Source: Pusillimonas sp. MFBS29 (GTDB taxonomy: Bacteria > Pseudomonadota > Gammaproteobacteria > Burkholderiales > Burkholderiaceae_B). From it: DNA of 64,000 nucleotides. Position numbers and translations under genes: made by a program. The notes beneath the pieces were generated by a model. The model ran no database searches and had not been told where the DNA came from. It saw only the letters and a list, made by a program, of their open reading frames with translations. Shown here one piece after another: positions 6,921 to 17,257 of this stretch (its first letter is position 1; each line of letters starts with the position of its first letter). Location of the stretch: positions 1-64,000 of the forward strand of contig NZ_JAJEWL010000002.1 in assembly GCF_020687695.1 (NCBI RefSeq). Reading direction: 5' to 3'.

Positions 6921-7199
6921 ATGAGCACCCTGAATCCTTCCAAGACCGAACGCATTGACGTTCGCGCCAGCGCGCCAGTCAAGCAACTGTTGCAGGAAGC
7001 CGCGCGCGCCTGCCACAAAAACGTCAGCGAGTTCCTGCTTGACGCGGGCGTGACGGCAGCCGCGCAGACGCTGGCAGATCGTCGTCAGTTCGTTCTGGAT
7101 GACACACAGTGGCAGGCCTTCCATGAAGCGCTGGACCGCCCCGTGCAAAGCAAGCCGCGTCTGAAGAAGTTGCTGCGTGAACCTGGGGTGCTGGGTTGA
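6921..7199 (+). CDS. DUF1778 ribbon-helix-helix antitoxin (TacA-like)
   Basis: The 92-residue protein has an N-terminal ribbon-helix-helix (KTERIDVRASAPVKQLLQEA, ACHKNVSEFLLDAGV) and a C-terminal tail (LDDTQWQAFHEALDRP) that in TacA-like antitoxins wraps the acetyltransferase toxin. GGAGG lies 6 bases before the ATG. The stop overlaps the start of the next gene, as in most DUF1778-GNAT pairs. It should neutralise the toxin and, with it, repress the promoter carrying TGTCCGGACA. Length is normal. Confidence 0.92.
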   Translation: MSTLNPSKTERIDVRASAPVKQLLQEAARACHKNVSEFLLDAGVTAAAQTLADRRQFVLDDTQWQAFHEALDRPVQSKPRLKKLLREPGVLG

Positions 7200-7726
7200 G
7201 CAATGACTACTCACCCGTTCGCAAGCTCGCTGCAACGGATCAGGTCGATGCGTTCGACTGCGGGCAGGCCGCGCTGAACCAGTTCCTGCAGCGCTACGCG
7301 CTCGTCAACCAGAAGGCCAACAGCGCGCAAAACTACGTCTGCTGCCAGGGTGACGTGGTGGTCGGTTTTTACAGCCTCGCCGTCGGCAGTGTTGATCCGC
7401 AGGCCGCGCCGTCAAGAGTGATGAAGGGGCTGGCGCGTCACCCCGTACCCGTCATGATCCTGGCCCGGCTCGCGGTGGACAAGGAGCATCAGCGCAAGGG
7501 ACTGGGCCAGGCCTTGCTCAAGGATGCGCTGCTGCGCACCGCTCAGGCTGCCGACATCGCCGGCATTCGCTGCCTGCTGGTCCACGCCAAGGACGATGCG
7601 GCGCGGCAGTGGTACGAGTCGTGGGAGTTCGAGCCCAGCCCGACCGATCCGTACCATCTGTTCCTGATGATCAAGGATCTCAGGGGCATGTTGAACCAAG
7701 GGGCGTCTTCACCACTTGGCCGATGA
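7196..7726 (+). CDS. GNAT acetyltransferase toxin (TacT-like)
   Basis: The 176-residue protein shows the GNAT fold: FYSLAVGSVD, ILARLAVDKEHQRKGLGQAL (the acetyl-CoA pyrophosphate loop, Q/RxxGxG/A) and a conserved late Tyr in AARQWYESWEFEPSP. TacT-type toxins acetylate the amino group of charged tRNAs and stop translation. The gene starts with TTG at 7196, overlapping the antitoxin stop; no in-frame ATG exists nearby, which supports this start. No sign of damage. Whether it targets particular tRNAs cannot be read from the sequence. Confidence 0.9.
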   Translation: MSNDYSPVRKLAATDQVDAFDCGQAALNQFLQRYALVNQKANSAQNYVCCQGDVVVGFYSLAVGSVDPQAAPSRVMKGLARHPVPVMILARLAVDKEHQRKGLGQALLKDALLRTAQAADIAGIRCLLVHAKDDAARQWYESWEFEPSPTDPYHLFLMIKDLRGMLNQGASSPLGR

Positions 7727-7815
7727 CCTCGACCGGTCGCTACCGGGTATTCAACTTGCTTCCCTAATCCGATGACGATCGGTTCGTTAAACGGATTTAT
7801 ACCTGGGGAGAAGCT

Positions 7816-10362
7816 ATGCGAAGCACACAACGTAATACCGCCTTGTTGGTGGCGGCGTGGCTGAATGCCTTGTTCGGCGTCGTTTTGACGGTTGGCGGCC
7901 TGTGGCTGATCGCAGCAGGGGGGTCCTGGTACTACGCGCTAGCCGGTGTCGCCTTGCTGTTTACGGCCGTGCTGCTGTTTCGGCGAGAGGTCTTTGCGCT
8001 ATGGCTCTATGCCTTGCTCGTGTTCGGAACCGTGCTCTGGGCGTTATGGGAAGTGGGGCTGGACTGGTGGCCGCTGGCGGCGCGCGGCGATGTGTTGTTT
8101 CTTTTGGGGCTGTTCATGCTGACGCCCTGGGTTACGCGGCCCTTGCGTCGAAGGGCGCGTACCGCCTCGAGCACGGGAGCTCCCCGATGGATCGGTATGC
8201 CGCTAATGCTGTCCTTGCTTGTGTTTTTGGGGGTGGGCGTAGCATCGTGGTTTGTCGACCCGCATCGTATCGAGGGAGAGCTGCCTGCCGCGCGTGCACA
8301 GCTGGCCGGCGACGCGCAGCAGGTGCCGCCGGGAGAATGGCACGCATATGGCCGCGGCAATCATGGCCAACGGTATTCGCCGCTAGCACAGATCACGCCG
8401 CAGAATGTGTCGAGGCTGGAGGTGGCCTGGCACTACGAAACGGGCGACATGCGCGGTCGCGCAGGCGATCCGGTTGAAACCACCTTCGAGGTTACGCCCC
8501 TGAAGATAGGCGAACGCTTGTATCTATGCACGCCTCATCAGTCCGTCGTCGCGCTGGATGCGACGACCGGAGAGGAAATATGGCGCTACGATCCGCAGAT
8601 ACGGGACGAACTGGCCTTGCAGCATCTGACCTGCAGGGGCTTGTCGTATTACGATCCGGCCAAGGTGGCGCCCTTGGGTGAAGGCCATACGGATCCGGGT
8701 CAAGGTTCCGCCGACGCCGCGGTCCCTGAAAGCCGTGCGGCTGATGTGGCGGGTGCCGACCGCGAGCGCACTGCAGCGGCGGCTTTGTTGCAAGCGCTGA
8801 AGCTGCCGGTCGCCGCCCAGGATAAGACTACGATCGATCAGTGCACGGCCAAGCTGTTCATGCCGACGGCTGACGGACGCATTATTGCGCTTGATCCGGA
8901 TGATGGCGCGGTGTGCACCAACTTTGGGGGTGGCTCGGGCCAGATCAACCTGTGGGCGAATATGCCGTTCGCCCGGCCTGGCGGTTATTACTCCACATCG
9001 CCTGTGGTGGTCACGCAGTCCCTGATTATCGTTGGCGGCACGGTGCTGGACAATGTGTCTACCGAAGAGCCGTCAGGCGTCATTCGTGCTTACGACGTCA
9101 ATACCGGTGAGCTGGTCTGGAACTGGGATCCGGGCAACCCCGATAGTACGGAACCTTTGGAGCCGGGCCAGACTTATACGCCTTCCGTGCCCAACAGCTG
9201 GTCGATTTCCAGTGTGGATGAATCCTTGGGCATGGTCTATGTGCCGATGGGCAACCAGCCGCCAGACCAATGGGGCGGAGAACGTAACGCAGCGGCGGCT
9301 CCTTACGGATCCGCCGTGGTTGCGCTGGATCTGAAAACAGGACAGGTGCGCTGGCATTTCCAGACCGTTCACCATGATTTGTGGGACTATGATGTGCCGG
9401 CTCAGCCCAGCCTGATCGATCTGACGATAGGCGAGCAGACCATACCCGCATTGGTGCAGCCGACCAAGCAGGGCGAATTATTCGTGCTCGATCGCCGCAA
9501 TGGCGAACCGATTCTGCCGGTGACGGAGCAGCCGTATCCGCAAGGGGCGGCGCAAGGGGATCGTACGGCACCCACGCAACCGGTGTCGGCGCTGTCGTTC
9601 GATCCCGCGCCGCTGACGGGCGCCTCGATGTGGGGTGCCACCCTGTTCGACCAGTTGGCCTGCAGGATAGCGTTCCACCAGTTGCGCTATGAAGGGCGCT
9701 ACACGCCGCCCAGCACCGAGGGGACGCTGGTGTACCCGGGCAACTTTGGTGTCTTCAATTGGGGTGGCATCGCAGTGGATCCGGAGCGCCAGATCGCCTT
9801 CGTCACACCTACGCAGCTGGCATTCGTTTCCAGGCTGATCCCGCGCGAGGATGACACGACATTGTATGTGCAGGGCGGTGAAAGGCCGCAAGACAGCCTT
9901 CCGGCCCTGAACGAGAATTTCGGCGCGCCGTTTGCCGTGCAGCTCAGTGCGTTTACGTCTGTGCTGGGGCTGCCTTGCCAGGCGCCGCCCTGGGGTTATG
10001 TGGCGGGCGCCGATTTGACCACAGGGAAGGTTGCATGGATGCACAAGAACGGCACGGTTCGCGATAGCTCGCCGGTTCCACTGCCATTCAGGATGGGTGT
10101 GCCGAATCTGGGCGGTCCCATCGTGACGGCAGGCGGCGTGGCTTTTCTGTCGAGCACGCTGGACTATTATCTTCGCGCTTACGATGTCACCACCGGCGAC
10201 GAATTATGGAAGGGCCGCCTGCCGGCGGGAGGCCAGGCTACCCCCATGACCTATACGGGCTCGGATGGCCGGCAGTATGTCGTGGCTGTGGCGGGCGGGC
10301 ATGGCTCCTTGGGTACCAAGGCAGGCGATGATGTGATCGCTTATGTGCTGCCGGAAGAATGA
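7816..10362 (+). CDS. gcd: membrane-bound PQQ-dependent glucose/quinate-type dehydrogenase
   Basis: The 848-residue protein has about five N-terminal membrane segments (residues 8-145), then a periplasmic eight-bladed PQQ propeller. Residues matching those needed in E. coli glucose dehydrogenase are visible: the His of LCTPHQ, the Asp region of HHDLWDYDVPAQP and the Lys of TKQGELFVLDRRNGE. The enzyme oxidises a sugar or cyclic polyol in the periplasm and passes electrons to ubiquinone. An Ala-rich insertion near residues 290-330 makes it about 50 residues longer than E. coli Gcd. Glucose is the default guess; quinate or shikimate dehydrogenases share the architecture. It is a single gene with GGGGAG 6 bases upstream; no PQQ synthesis genes are in the window. 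Confidence 0.9.
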   Translation: MRSTQRNTALLVAAWLNALFGVVLTVGGLWLIAAGGSWYYALAGVALLFTAVLLFRREVFALWLYALLVFGTVLWALWEVGLDWWPLAARGDVLFLLGLFMLTPWVTRPLRRRARTASSTGAPRWIGMPLMLSLLVFLGVGVASWFVDPHRIEGELPAARAQLAGDAQQVPPGEWHAYGRGNHGQRYSPLAQITPQNVSRLEVAWHYETGDMRGRAGDPVETTFEVTPLKIGERLYLCTPHQSVVALDATTGEEIWRYDPQIRDELALQHLTCRGLSYYDPAKVAPLGEGHTDPGQGSADAAVPESRAADVAGADRERTAAAALLQALKLPVAAQDKTTIDQCTAKLFMPTADGRIIALDPDDGAVCTNFGGGSGQINLWANMPFARPGGYYSTSPVVVTQSLIIVGGTVLDNVSTEEPSGVIRAYDVNTGELVWNWDPGNPDSTEPLEPGQTYTPSVPNSWSISSVDESLGMVYVPMGNQPPDQWGGERNAAAAPYGSAVVALDLKTGQVRWHFQTVHHDLWDYDVPAQPSLIDLTIGEQTIPALVQPTKQGELFVLDRRNGEPILPVTEQPYPQGAAQGDRTAPTQPVSALSFDPAPLTGASMWGATLFDQLACRIAFHQLRYEGRYTPPSTEGTLVYPGNFGVFNWGGIAVDPERQIAFVTPTQLAFVSRLIPREDDTTLYVQGGERPQDSLPALNENFGAPFAVQLSAFTSVLGLPCQAPPWGYVAGADLTTGKVAWMHKNGTVRDSSPVPLPFRMGVPNLGGPIVTAGGVAFLSSTLDYYLRAYDVTTGDELWKGRLPAGGQATPMTYTGSDGRQYVVAVAGGHGSLGTKAGDDVIAYVLPEE

Positions 10363-10383
10363 GGGCGGGAACCCTGGGCCTTG

Positions 10384-10914
10384 CTAAAGGCTGCGGACAA
10401 CTTCCGGGCCCAGCCGGTTCAGGACGTCGATGGCTGCATCGGATTGCCTGGTGCTGCGCGGATGAACCAGCAATGACCATTGACCGGCCTGGTTCGCATC
10501 GTGAACGCGCTGGATGACGATCTGGTGGTCCGGGCGTGCCGTTACCAGACCACCCAGCAACATTCCCGCGATGGTCGCCAGGAAAATGAAGGCAATCGCA
10601 CTGGAGCGCGGAGAGGAAACGATGGTGGGCATGCCGCTGGCATAGGCCAGCCCCCACGCGATCAGGCCAACCAATGCGCCGGCCAGGCCCAGGCTTGAGT
10701 GCGCGCGTAATGCGGTGCGGGCAATACCGGAGATTTCAGGCTCCAGCTTTTTGGCGTAGCCTTGATCGTGGGGCTTGATCAGGCGCAGCTGGCCCGCTTG
10801 TATGCCGGTTTCCGCATGCAGCGCCGCGGCCGCCGTTGCGGCGGCGGATTCCGTGTCGAAGATGGCTGCGATTTTGGTGGTGGCCCGTTCTCCGAATAGT
10901 AGTTTGCGTAGCAT
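10384..10914 (-). CDS. hypothetical membrane protein, two TM segments
   Basis: A 176-residue protein that I do not recognise. An N-terminal soluble part (TKIAAIFDTESAAATAAAAL) looks like a small ferredoxin-like or ACT-like fold, followed by two hydrophobic helices (SSLGLAGALVGLIAWGLAYA and SSAIAFIFLATIAGMLLGGL) and a C-terminal strand-rich tail (GQWSLLVHPR, AIDVLNRLGPEVVRSL). This layout recalls short general-stress or DUF1269-like membrane proteins, but no motif fixes it. It converges on the PQQ dehydrogenase gene with a 21-bp gap. Confidence 0.8.
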   Translation of the reverse strand: MLRKLLFGERATTKIAAIFDTESAAATAAAALHAETGIQAGQLRLIKPHDQGYAKKLEPEISGIARTALRAHSSLGLAGALVGLIAWGLAYASGMPTIVSSPRSSAIAFIFLATIAGMLLGGLVTARPDHQIVIQRVHDANQAGQWSLLVHPRSTRQSDAAIDVLNRLGPEVVRSL

Positions 10915-10989
10915 GGCGACTCCTTTTCATAAGGCGTTGCCAGCAGCCAAGCAAATAGCGTGCCCGGAGTCGGGCGCTTGTTTATGCCT

Positions 10990-11661
10990 TCAGGCGTTAT
11001 CGGCCCATTGCTGGATCGCAGGCCAGAGTTCCTGTGCCGACTGTGCAATGCCATCGGCTTGCCAGGCTTGCAGGGCAGCGGTTTCTTGTCCGCAATAGCC
11101 ATAGGCTGCTATCAACGTTGCCATGCCGGCAGCCTTGCCGGCGATGATGTCGCGTTCGTCGTCACCGACATAGATGCATTGGGCGGGCTCGAAGCCGGCC
11201 TTTTCAGCTGCATACAGCAACGGGGCAGGGTGAGGCTTGGTGTGTTCGGTGGTATCGCCGCCCACGGTGACGACACAGTTTGTGTACAGGCCAAGGTGTA
11301 CGACCAGGGGAATAGCCAGGTATTCCATTTTGTTGGTGACAATGCCCCAGGCGTAATCGTTTTGCCTGAGCGTGGACAAGAGTTCCTGAATACCCGGAAA
11401 GAGGGTGGTCAGGGTGGTCATGTCCTGTTCGTAGTCTTCAAGGAACTGCTGGCGACAGGTTTCGTAATCGGGATGATCGGGGGCCATGTTCAGGGCGGCC
11501 TTGAGCAGGCCGCGCGCGCCTTGCGAGGCGTATGGCCGCAGGGCATCGTAGTGCAGCGGCGGCAGCCCGCGCCTTGCGCGTTGCCTGTTGGCGGCGGCCG
11601 CCAGGTCTGGCGCGGTGTCGGCCAGCGTACCATCGAAATCAAACAAAACCAGTTTCTGCAT
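10990..11661 (-). CDS. gph: phosphoglycolate phosphatase
   Basis: The 223-residue HAD-superfamily protein starts MQKLVLFDFDGTLADTAPDL, giving the catalytic DxD motif. GIVTNK near residue 105 is motif II, KPHPAP the motif III Lys, and VGDDERDIIAGKAAGM motif IV. It hydrolyses 2-phosphoglycolate formed during DNA repair or oxygenase reactions. It starts 3 bases after the ubiG stop, so the two form an operon, an order common in proteobacteria. Length is typical. Confidence 0.92.
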   Translation of the reverse strand: MQKLVLFDFDGTLADTAPDLAAAANRQRARRGLPPLHYDALRPYASQGARGLLKAALNMAPDHPDYETCRQQFLEDYEQDMTTLTTLFPGIQELLSTLRQNDYAWGIVTNKMEYLAIPLVVHLGLYTNCVVTVGGDTTEHTKPHPAPLLYAAEKAGFEPAQCIYVGDDERDIIAGKAAGMATLIAAYGYCGQETAALQAWQADGIAQSAQELWPAIQQWADNA

Positions 11662-11664
11662 GAA

Positions 11665-12393
11665 TTACCCTTCGAGGCGTGTGGCCATCAGATAGTTGAC
11701 CGAAGTGTCGGTACTGAGCTTGTAGTGGTCGGTTACGGGGTTGTATTCCATGCCCGACAACTGGCTTACGGTTAGCCCGGCCTGCCTTGCCGCTGCGGCC
11801 AGTTCGCTGGGCTTGATGAAGTTCTCGTAGCTGTGGGTACCTTTGGGCAGCATGCGCAGCAGGTACTCGGCCCCCACGATGGCAAACAGGAACGACTTGG
11901 GATTGCGATTCAATGTTGAAAAGAAGACGTGTCCGCCAGGCTTGACCAGGCTGGCGCACGCCCGCACCACTGAGCCGGGATCAGGTACGTGCTCGAGCAT
12001 TTCCATGCAGGTGACGATGTCGAATTGGGCTGGTCTTTGTGCGGCCATATCTTCAGCGCTGATGGCCTGGTAGTCGACGGCTACGCCAGATTCCAGACCA
12101 TGCAGCTTGGCCACAGTTAGCGACTGCTGGGCAAGGTCTATGCCTGTGACCTGCGCGCCGGCCTGGGCCATGCTCTCGGCAAGGATGCCGCCACCGCAGC
12201 CGACGTCGAGTACGGATTTACCGGCCAGCGAGCCTGCCTGCCGGATGATCCAGTTAAGACGCAGTGGATTGATGGCATGAAGAGGCTTGAATTCGCTTTC
12301 AGGATCCCACCATCGCGAGGCCAGGGCGGCAAACTTGTCGATCTCGGCCTGGTCTACGTTCTGGGTGGGGTTGGTGCTGGCAGTCGTACTCAT
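11665..12393 (-). CDS. ubiG: ubiquinone biosynthesis O-methyltransferase
   Basis: The 242-residue SAM-dependent methyltransferase has [19 protein letters not shown] near residue 32, motif [17 protein letters not shown] near residue 60, [13 protein letters not shown] near 125 and [13 protein letters not shown] near the end. UbiG performs both O-methylations in ubiquinone synthesis at the membrane surface. It is followed directly by gph. The preceding terminator (12409-12439) separates it from the OmpA-like gene. Confidence 0.95.
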   Translation of the reverse strand: MSTTASTNPTQNVDQAEIDKFAALASRWWDPESEFKPLHAINPLRLNWIIRQAGSLAGKSVLDVGCGGGILAESMAQAGAQVTGIDLAQQSLTVAKLHGLESGVAVDYQAISAEDMAAQRPAQFDIVTCMEMLEHVPDPGSVVRACASLVKPGGHVFFSTLNRNPKSFLFAIVGAEYLLRMLPKGTHSYENFIKPSELAAAARQAGLTVSQLSGMEYNPVTDHYKLSTDTSVNYLMATRLEG

Positions 12394-12408
12394 GGGCGAT
12401 CCGGAAGA

Positions 12409-12439
12409 AATAAGGGCCCCGCAATGCGGAGCCCTTATT
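12409..12439 (-). terminator. intrinsic terminator after the OmpA-like gene
   Basis: AATAAGGGC and GCCCTTATT arms with an inner CCGC/GCGG extension form a long stem; on the minus strand it is followed by TTATTTCTT. It lies 36 bases after the OmpA-like stop. Confidence 0.75.
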
Positions 12440-12474
12440 GTAGCGTTTTAACGCTGCAGATTTACGCAGGTGAA

Positions 12475-13059
12475 TTACTTGCGTGTACCTACGATTTCGA
12501 TTTCTACGCGACGGTTTTGTGCGCGGCCTTCGCGAGTGCTGTTGGATGCAACAGGGCTCGTTTCGCCTTTGCCTTCGACGTAGATACGGTCGGCGGGAAC
12601 ACCCTTGCTGACCAGATAGCTTTTAACCGAGTTGGCGCGACGCTGCGACAGACCCTGGTTGTACTGTTCAGTACCGATGGAGTCGGTGTGACCGGTAGCG
12701 ATCAGGGTTTCAAGGTTGATCGTGCCAACTTGCGAGGCAACTTGATCAAGCACTTGACGACCTTCGGGCTTGATCGTGGACTTGTCGAAGTCGAAGAATG
12801 TGTCGGCATTGAGCACAACTTTAGTGGCGGTAGGGGCCACTACAGGAGCTTCGGCTTGAGCAACAGGTACGCCGTCGCAGCCGGGGATGCCGGTAGCGGG
12901 TGTCCAGAAGTTGTCGCGCCAGCACAATTCATTGGTGCCGTTCATCCAAACGTCGCCAAATGGGTTTTGCCAATTATCGACAGTTTGCGCAGATACTGCG
13001 CCAGCAGCCGTAGTGGCGGCAATGGCGAGTGCTAGTGCGATTTTGGAGGGTTTGTTCAT
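12475..13059 (-). CDS. ompA: OmpA-like peptidoglycan-binding outer membrane protein
   Basis: The 194-residue protein has a signal peptide (MNKPSKIALALAIAATTAAG, cleavage near VSAQT), a short linker with LCWRDNFWTPATGIPGCDG, and a C-terminal OmpA domain: FFDFDKSTIKPEGRQVLDQV, TGHTDSIGTEQYNQGLSQRR and GRAQNRRVEIEI. The Asp and Arg that bind diaminopimelate are in the TGHTDSIG and NRRVEI regions. There is no eight-stranded barrel, so it is far shorter than E. coli OmpA, as is usual in Bordetella relatives. GAGGAGAAAT just before the start codon predicts strong translation. Confidence 0.9.
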   Translation of the reverse strand: MNKPSKIALALAIAATTAAGAVSAQTVDNWQNPFGDVWMNGTNELCWRDNFWTPATGIPGCDGVPVAQAEAPVVAPTATKVVLNADTFFDFDKSTIKPEGRQVLDQVASQVGTINLETLIATGHTDSIGTEQYNQGLSQRRANSVKSYLVSKGVPADRIYVEGKGETSPVASNSTREGRAQNRRVEIEIVGTRK

Positions 13060-13478
13060 ATTTCTCCTCGTTGAGCTTAATGCTGGTAAGTGACCGCAGC
13101 GAACCCCCGCCGCATATCAGGAAAACGGAGCCAGTATAGCAATGCCATGACCAGTCAAAGTATTGCGCTGGGTTTGATGCGTGTTAGGGCGAATCTTACG
13201 GCATTTCTGGGATGTTCGTTAAGCCTGAGAGGTCCATATCGACCAGATATACGGATTTCTACTCTATCTCCTGCATTATTGTTGGTTTTTAGCAACGAAA
13301 CAAGAAGCTTAAAGTGCTTTGTCAAGAGTTCTGCAAAAACCCATGTTTGATGGGTCGGGCTACGCTCAGCTTCCGCCTGGGGAGGCTCATTCCGGCTCTC
13401 CAGGAGGGGAAGTGCTAGAATTTCCTATTCGCCCGTTACCGGTCCGATTTCACGCTTTTACGTTAATTAAGACACTCT
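13060..13478. promoter_or_regulatory. ompA-gyrA divergent intergenic region with extended -10
   Basis: 419 bases with no gene. TGCTAGAAT (TAGAAT at 13416-13421, preceded by TGC) is an extended -10 hexamer 58 bases before gyrA; no good -35 box is seen. Shine-Dalgarno of gyrA is weak. The ompA side has no box I would defend. Confidence 0.45.
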
Positions 13479-16130
13479 ATGGATTCCTTCGCCAAGGAAA
13501 CACTTCCAATTTCGTTGGAAGAGGAAATGCGCCGCAGCTATCTCGACTACGCCATGAGCGTAATCGTGGGGCGCGCCTTACCAGACGTTCGAGACGGTCT
13601 GAAACCTGTGCATCGGCGCGTGCTGTTTGCCATGCACGAACTGAATAACGACTGGAACCGGGCCTACAAAAAGTCCGCGCGTATTGTTGGTGACGTAATC
13701 GGTAAGTATCACCCGCATGGTGATTCCGCCGTTTACGACACCATAGTGCGCATGGCCCAGGATTTTTCGCTGCGCTATATGTTGGTTGACGGCCAGGGTA
13801 ACTTTGGCTCGGTCGACGGCGACAGCGCAGCGGCCATGCGTTACACCGAGATCCGCTTGTCCAAGATCGCCCACGAGCTTCTGGCCGATATCGATCAGGA
13901 AACCGTTGATTTCGGCCCCAACTACGACGGCAGCGAGCAAGAGCCGCTGTTGTTGCCGTCACGCCTGCCCAACCTGCTGGTCAACGGCAGTTCGGGTATT
14001 GCGGTCGGTATGGCTACCAATATTCCGCCGCACAATCTGGCCGAGGTCATCGACGGCTGTTTGTATTGCCTGCGTAATCCCGACTGCTCGATCGACGAGC
14101 TGATAGAACTGATTCCCGCCCCTGATTTCCCCACCGGCGGCATTATCTACGGCATGTCGGGTGTGCGCGAAGGCTATCGCACCGGTCGGGGCCGCGTCAT
14201 CATGCGGGCCAAAACCCACTTTGAAGACATGGATAAGGGCAACCGGCAGGCGATTATCGTCGACGCCATTCCTTATCAGGTCAACAAGAAAACCTTGCAG
14301 GAAAAAATCGCCGACCTGGTCAACGAAAAGCGTGTCGAAGGCATTTCCGATATTCGCGATGAGTCCGACAAAGACGGCATGCGTCTGGTTATTGAGCTCA
14401 AGCGCGGCGAGGTCCCCGAGGTCATCCTCAACAACCTGTACAAGAACACCCAGCTTCAGGATACCTTCGGCATGAACATGGTGGCGTTGGTCGACGGCCA
14501 GCCACGCCTGCTTAACCTGAAGCAAATCGTTGAGTACTTTTTATTCCATCGTCGCGAAGTCGTTACGCGCCGCACGGTGTTCCAGTTGCGCAAGGCCCGC
14601 GAACGTGGTCATGTACTGGAAGGCCTGGCGGTGGCACTGGCCAATATCGACGAGTTCATCGCGATCATCAAGGCGGCACCTACGCCTCCGGTGGCACGCC
14701 AGGAACTCATGGCGCGCACCTGGGATTCTTCCCTGGTCCGCGAAATGCTCTCGCGCGCCGACGGCGGCGATACCCCCGGAGGTCGGGCTGCGTACCGGCC
14801 CGAAAGCCTGGCGCCGATCTTTGGTCTTCAGGACGACGGTCTTTACCGCCTGAGCGATGTGCAGGCCCAGGAAATCCTGAATATGCGCCTGCAGCGCCTG
14901 ACCGGGCTTGAGCAGGACAAGATTGTTGTCGAATACAAAGACATCATGGCAACCATTGCCGACTTGCTTGATATCCTGGCTCGTCCCGAGCGCATCACCG
15001 CCATCATTGGCGACGAATTGCTGGCCATCAAGGCCGAGTTCTCTACCGGTGCCAAAGATACGCGTCGCTCCGAGATCGAGCACAATGCTACCGAACTCGA
15101 TACCGAAGACCTGATCACGCCCATGGACATGGTGGTGACGCTGTCTCAAACCGGCTATATCAAGAGCCAGCCTTTGTCCGAGTATCGGGCCCAGAAGCGC
15201 GGCGGCCGCGGCAAGCAGGCCACCGCCATGAAGGAAAACGACTGGGTCGACCAGCTCTTCATTGCCAATACGCACGATTACCTGCTGTGCTTCTCCGATC
15301 GCGGCCGGGTCTACTGGCTGAAGGTTTGGGAAGTACCGCAAGGGTCGCGAAATTCGCGTGGTCGTCCGATCGTGAATATGTTCCCGCTGGTCGACAACGA
15401 GAAAATCACCGTGGTGCTGCCCGTCAAGGAATTCAGCGAAGACCACTATGTGTTCATGGCCACTTCGCGCGGTACGGTCAAGAAAACACCATTGTCTGAT
15501 TTTTCCAATCCGCGCAAGGCCGGCATTATTGCGGTCGCGCTCGACGACAACGATTACCTGATCGGTGCCGACCTGACCGACGGCGTGCACGACGTCATGT
15601 TGTTCTCCGACGCCGGCAAGGCCGTACGTTTCGACGAAAACGATGTCAGGCCCATGGGCCGTACGGCGCGTGGTGTGCGCGGCATGATGCTGGAAGAAGG
15701 CCAGACGGTTATTGCCATGCTGGTGGCGGGCGACGAAACACAAAGCGTCCTGACTGCCACCGAGAACGGCTATGGCAAGCGCACCTCCATCCTTGAGTAC
15801 ACCCGTCACGGGCGCGGCACCAAGGGCATGATCGCCATCCAGACCTCCGCACGCAACGGCAAGGTTGTGGGCGCAGTGCTGGTGCGGCCATCAGACGAGA
15901 TCATGCTGATCACCACGGGTGGTGTGCTGGTTCGTACGCGTGTTTCCGAAATCCGTGAAATGGGCCGTGCAACGCAGGGTGTCACCCTGATCAGCGTCGA
16001 CGACGACAGCATGCTTTCAGGTGTGCGCCGTGTGGTCGAAAGCGATGCCGACGACGAGATCGAAGTCGAGGTCTTGCCTGATGCCGATAACAACGACGTC
16101 AGCAACGACGATACCAACGAGGAATCCTGA
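13479..16130 (+). CDS. gyrA: DNA gyrase subunit A
   Basis: The 883-residue type II topoisomerase subunit has the N-terminal catalytic region ([38 protein letters not shown]; catalytic Tyr in [10 protein letters not shown]) and the C-terminal beta-pinwheel with the gyrase box [10 protein letters not shown] near residue 565. With GyrB it introduces negative supercoils. The quinolone-determining positions equivalent to Ser83 and Asp87 of E. coli are Ser and Asp in HGDSAVYD, so no classical resistance change is present. The acidic tail ([18 protein letters not shown]) is typical. Its stop overlaps the serC start by one base. Confidence 0.98.
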   Translation: MDSFAKETLPISLEEEMRRSYLDYAMSVIVGRALPDVRDGLKPVHRRVLFAMHELNNDWNRAYKKSARIVGDVIGKYHPHGDSAVYDTIVRMAQDFSLRYMLVDGQGNFGSVDGDSAAAMRYTEIRLSKIAHELLADIDQETVDFGPNYDGSEQEPLLLPSRLPNLLVNGSSGIAVGMATNIPPHNLAEVIDGCLYCLRNPDCSIDELIELIPAPDFPTGGIIYGMSGVREGYRTGRGRVIMRAKTHFEDMDKGNRQAIIVDAIPYQVNKKTLQEKIADLVNEKRVEGISDIRDESDKDGMRLVIELKRGEVPEVILNNLYKNTQLQDTFGMNMVALVDGQPRLLNLKQIVEYFLFHRREVVTRRTVFQLRKARERGHVLEGLAVALANIDEFIAIIKAAPTPPVARQELMARTWDSSLVREMLSRADGGDTPGGRAAYRPESLAPIFGLQDDGLYRLSDVQAQEILNMRLQRLTGLEQDKIVVEYKDIMATIADLLDILARPERITAIIGDELLAIKAEFSTGAKDTRRSEIEHNATELDTEDLITPMDMVVTLSQTGYIKSQPLSEYRAQKRGGRGKQATAMKENDWVDQLFIANTHDYLLCFSDRGRVYWLKVWEVPQGSRNSRGRPIVNMFPLVDNEKITVVLPVKEFSEDHYVFMATSRGTVKKTPLSDFSNPRKAGIIAVALDDNDYLIGADLTDGVHDVMLFSDAGKAVRFDENDVRPMGRTARGVRGMMLEEGQTVIAMLVAGDETQSVLTATENGYGKRTSILEYTRHGRGTKGMIAIQTSARNGKVVGAVLVRPSDEIMLITTGGVLVRTRVSEIREMGRATQGVTLISVDDDSMLSGVRRVVESDADDEIEVEVLPDADNNDVSNDDTNEES

Positions 16131-17257
16131 TGCGTCCGTGGAATTTTTCGGCAGGCCCGTCGGCCCTGCCGCTGGAAGTGCTGCAGCAAGCAGCCGCTGA
16201 ACTGGTCGACTGGCAAGGCAGCGGCATGTCCGTGATGGAAATGAGCCATCGCGGCAAGCAGTTCACACGCATACGCAATGAGGCCGAAGCAGATCTGCGC
16301 GAACTGCTGGCTGTGCCCGACGATTACGCAGTCTTGTTTATGCAGGGCGGGGCGACCGGCCAGAATGCCATTGTTCCCATGAATCTTCTGGGGCGTAATG
16401 GTCTGGGCAAGGCCGATTATGTGTTGACCGGCATATGGTCGACCAAGTCGCACAAAGAGGCGCAGCGTTATGGCGATATCGCGGTTGCCGCCAGCAGCGG
16501 TAGCGAAACACAGATCGACGGTGTCAGTCAGGCGCCCTGGACCTGGTACCCGCCGGTGCAAGGATGGTCCGTGCGCCCCGATGCCGCTTATCTGCATCTG
16601 TGCTCAAACGAAACCATAGGCGGTCTCGAGCTCGACGTCCTGCCCGATATGGCTGCGCTGGGTGCCGGCAATGTGCCGCTGGTCGTAGATGCATCCTCGC
16701 ATTTCCTGTCGCGCCCGATTGATTTTTCGAAAGCTTCGATGGTGTATGCAGGGGCCCAGAAAAATGCCGGTCCCGCGGGTGTGACCATGGTCATCATGCG
16801 CAAGGATCTCATTGGTCATGCGTTGCCGGTCTGTCCTTCCGCCTTCGATTATGCGAATGTTGCCGGCGCCGACTCCATGTTCAACACACCGCCTACCTAC
16901 GCCATCTATATGGCCGGTCTGGTGTTCAAGTGGCTGAAGAAGCAGGGGGGTGTGGCAGCGATCGAGGCAGCCAACATCGCCAAGGCCAAAGCCCTGTACG
17001 ACTATCTGGATGCCTCGGAGTTTTACATCAGTCCGGTGCATCCGGCATCGCGCTCGCGCATGAATGCTCCTTTCTTCCTGCGTGACGAATCGCTTAACGC
17101 CGAATTCCTTGCGCAGGCCGAGCAAGCCGGTCTGATGCAGCTGAAAGGGCATAAAAGCGTAGGAGGCATGCGCGCGTCCATTTATAACGCCGTGCCGATG
17201 GAAGCGGTGCAGGCTCTTATTTCATACATGCAGGATTTCGAACGCCGCCATGGATAA
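16130..17257 (+). CDS. serC: phosphoserine aminotransferase
   Basis: The 375-residue PLP enzyme begins [18 protein letters not shown] and has MFMQGG-like substrate loop [17 protein letters not shown], and the PLP Lys in [16 protein letters not shown]. It makes phosphoserine from phosphohydroxypyruvate and also serves pyridoxal synthesis. It is coupled to gyrA by a TGATG overlap and to pheA by an 8-base overlap, the gene order of Bordetella relatives. Length is normal. Confidence 0.97.
   Translation: MRPWNFSAGPSALPLEVLQQAAAELVDWQGSGMSVMEMSHRGKQFTRIRNEAEADLRELLAVPDDYAVLFMQGGATGQNAIVPMNLLGRNGLGKADYVLTGIWSTKSHKEAQRYGDIAVAASSGSETQIDGVSQAPWTWYPPVQGWSVRPDAAYLHLCSNETIGGLELDVLPDMAALGAGNVPLVVDASSHFLSRPIDFSKASMVYAGAQKNAGPAGVTMVIMRKDLIGHALPVCPSAFDYANVAGADSMFNTPPTYAIYMAGLVFKWLKKQGGVAAIEAANIAKAKALYDYLDASEFYISPVHPASRSRMNAPFFLRDESLNAEFLAQAEQAGLMQLKGHKSVGGMRASIYNAVPMEAVQALISYMQDFERRHG

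Noticed and set aside
14541-15809. 422-codon frame antisense to gyrA
   Set aside because: Shadow of gyrA; no start signal or recognised motif.
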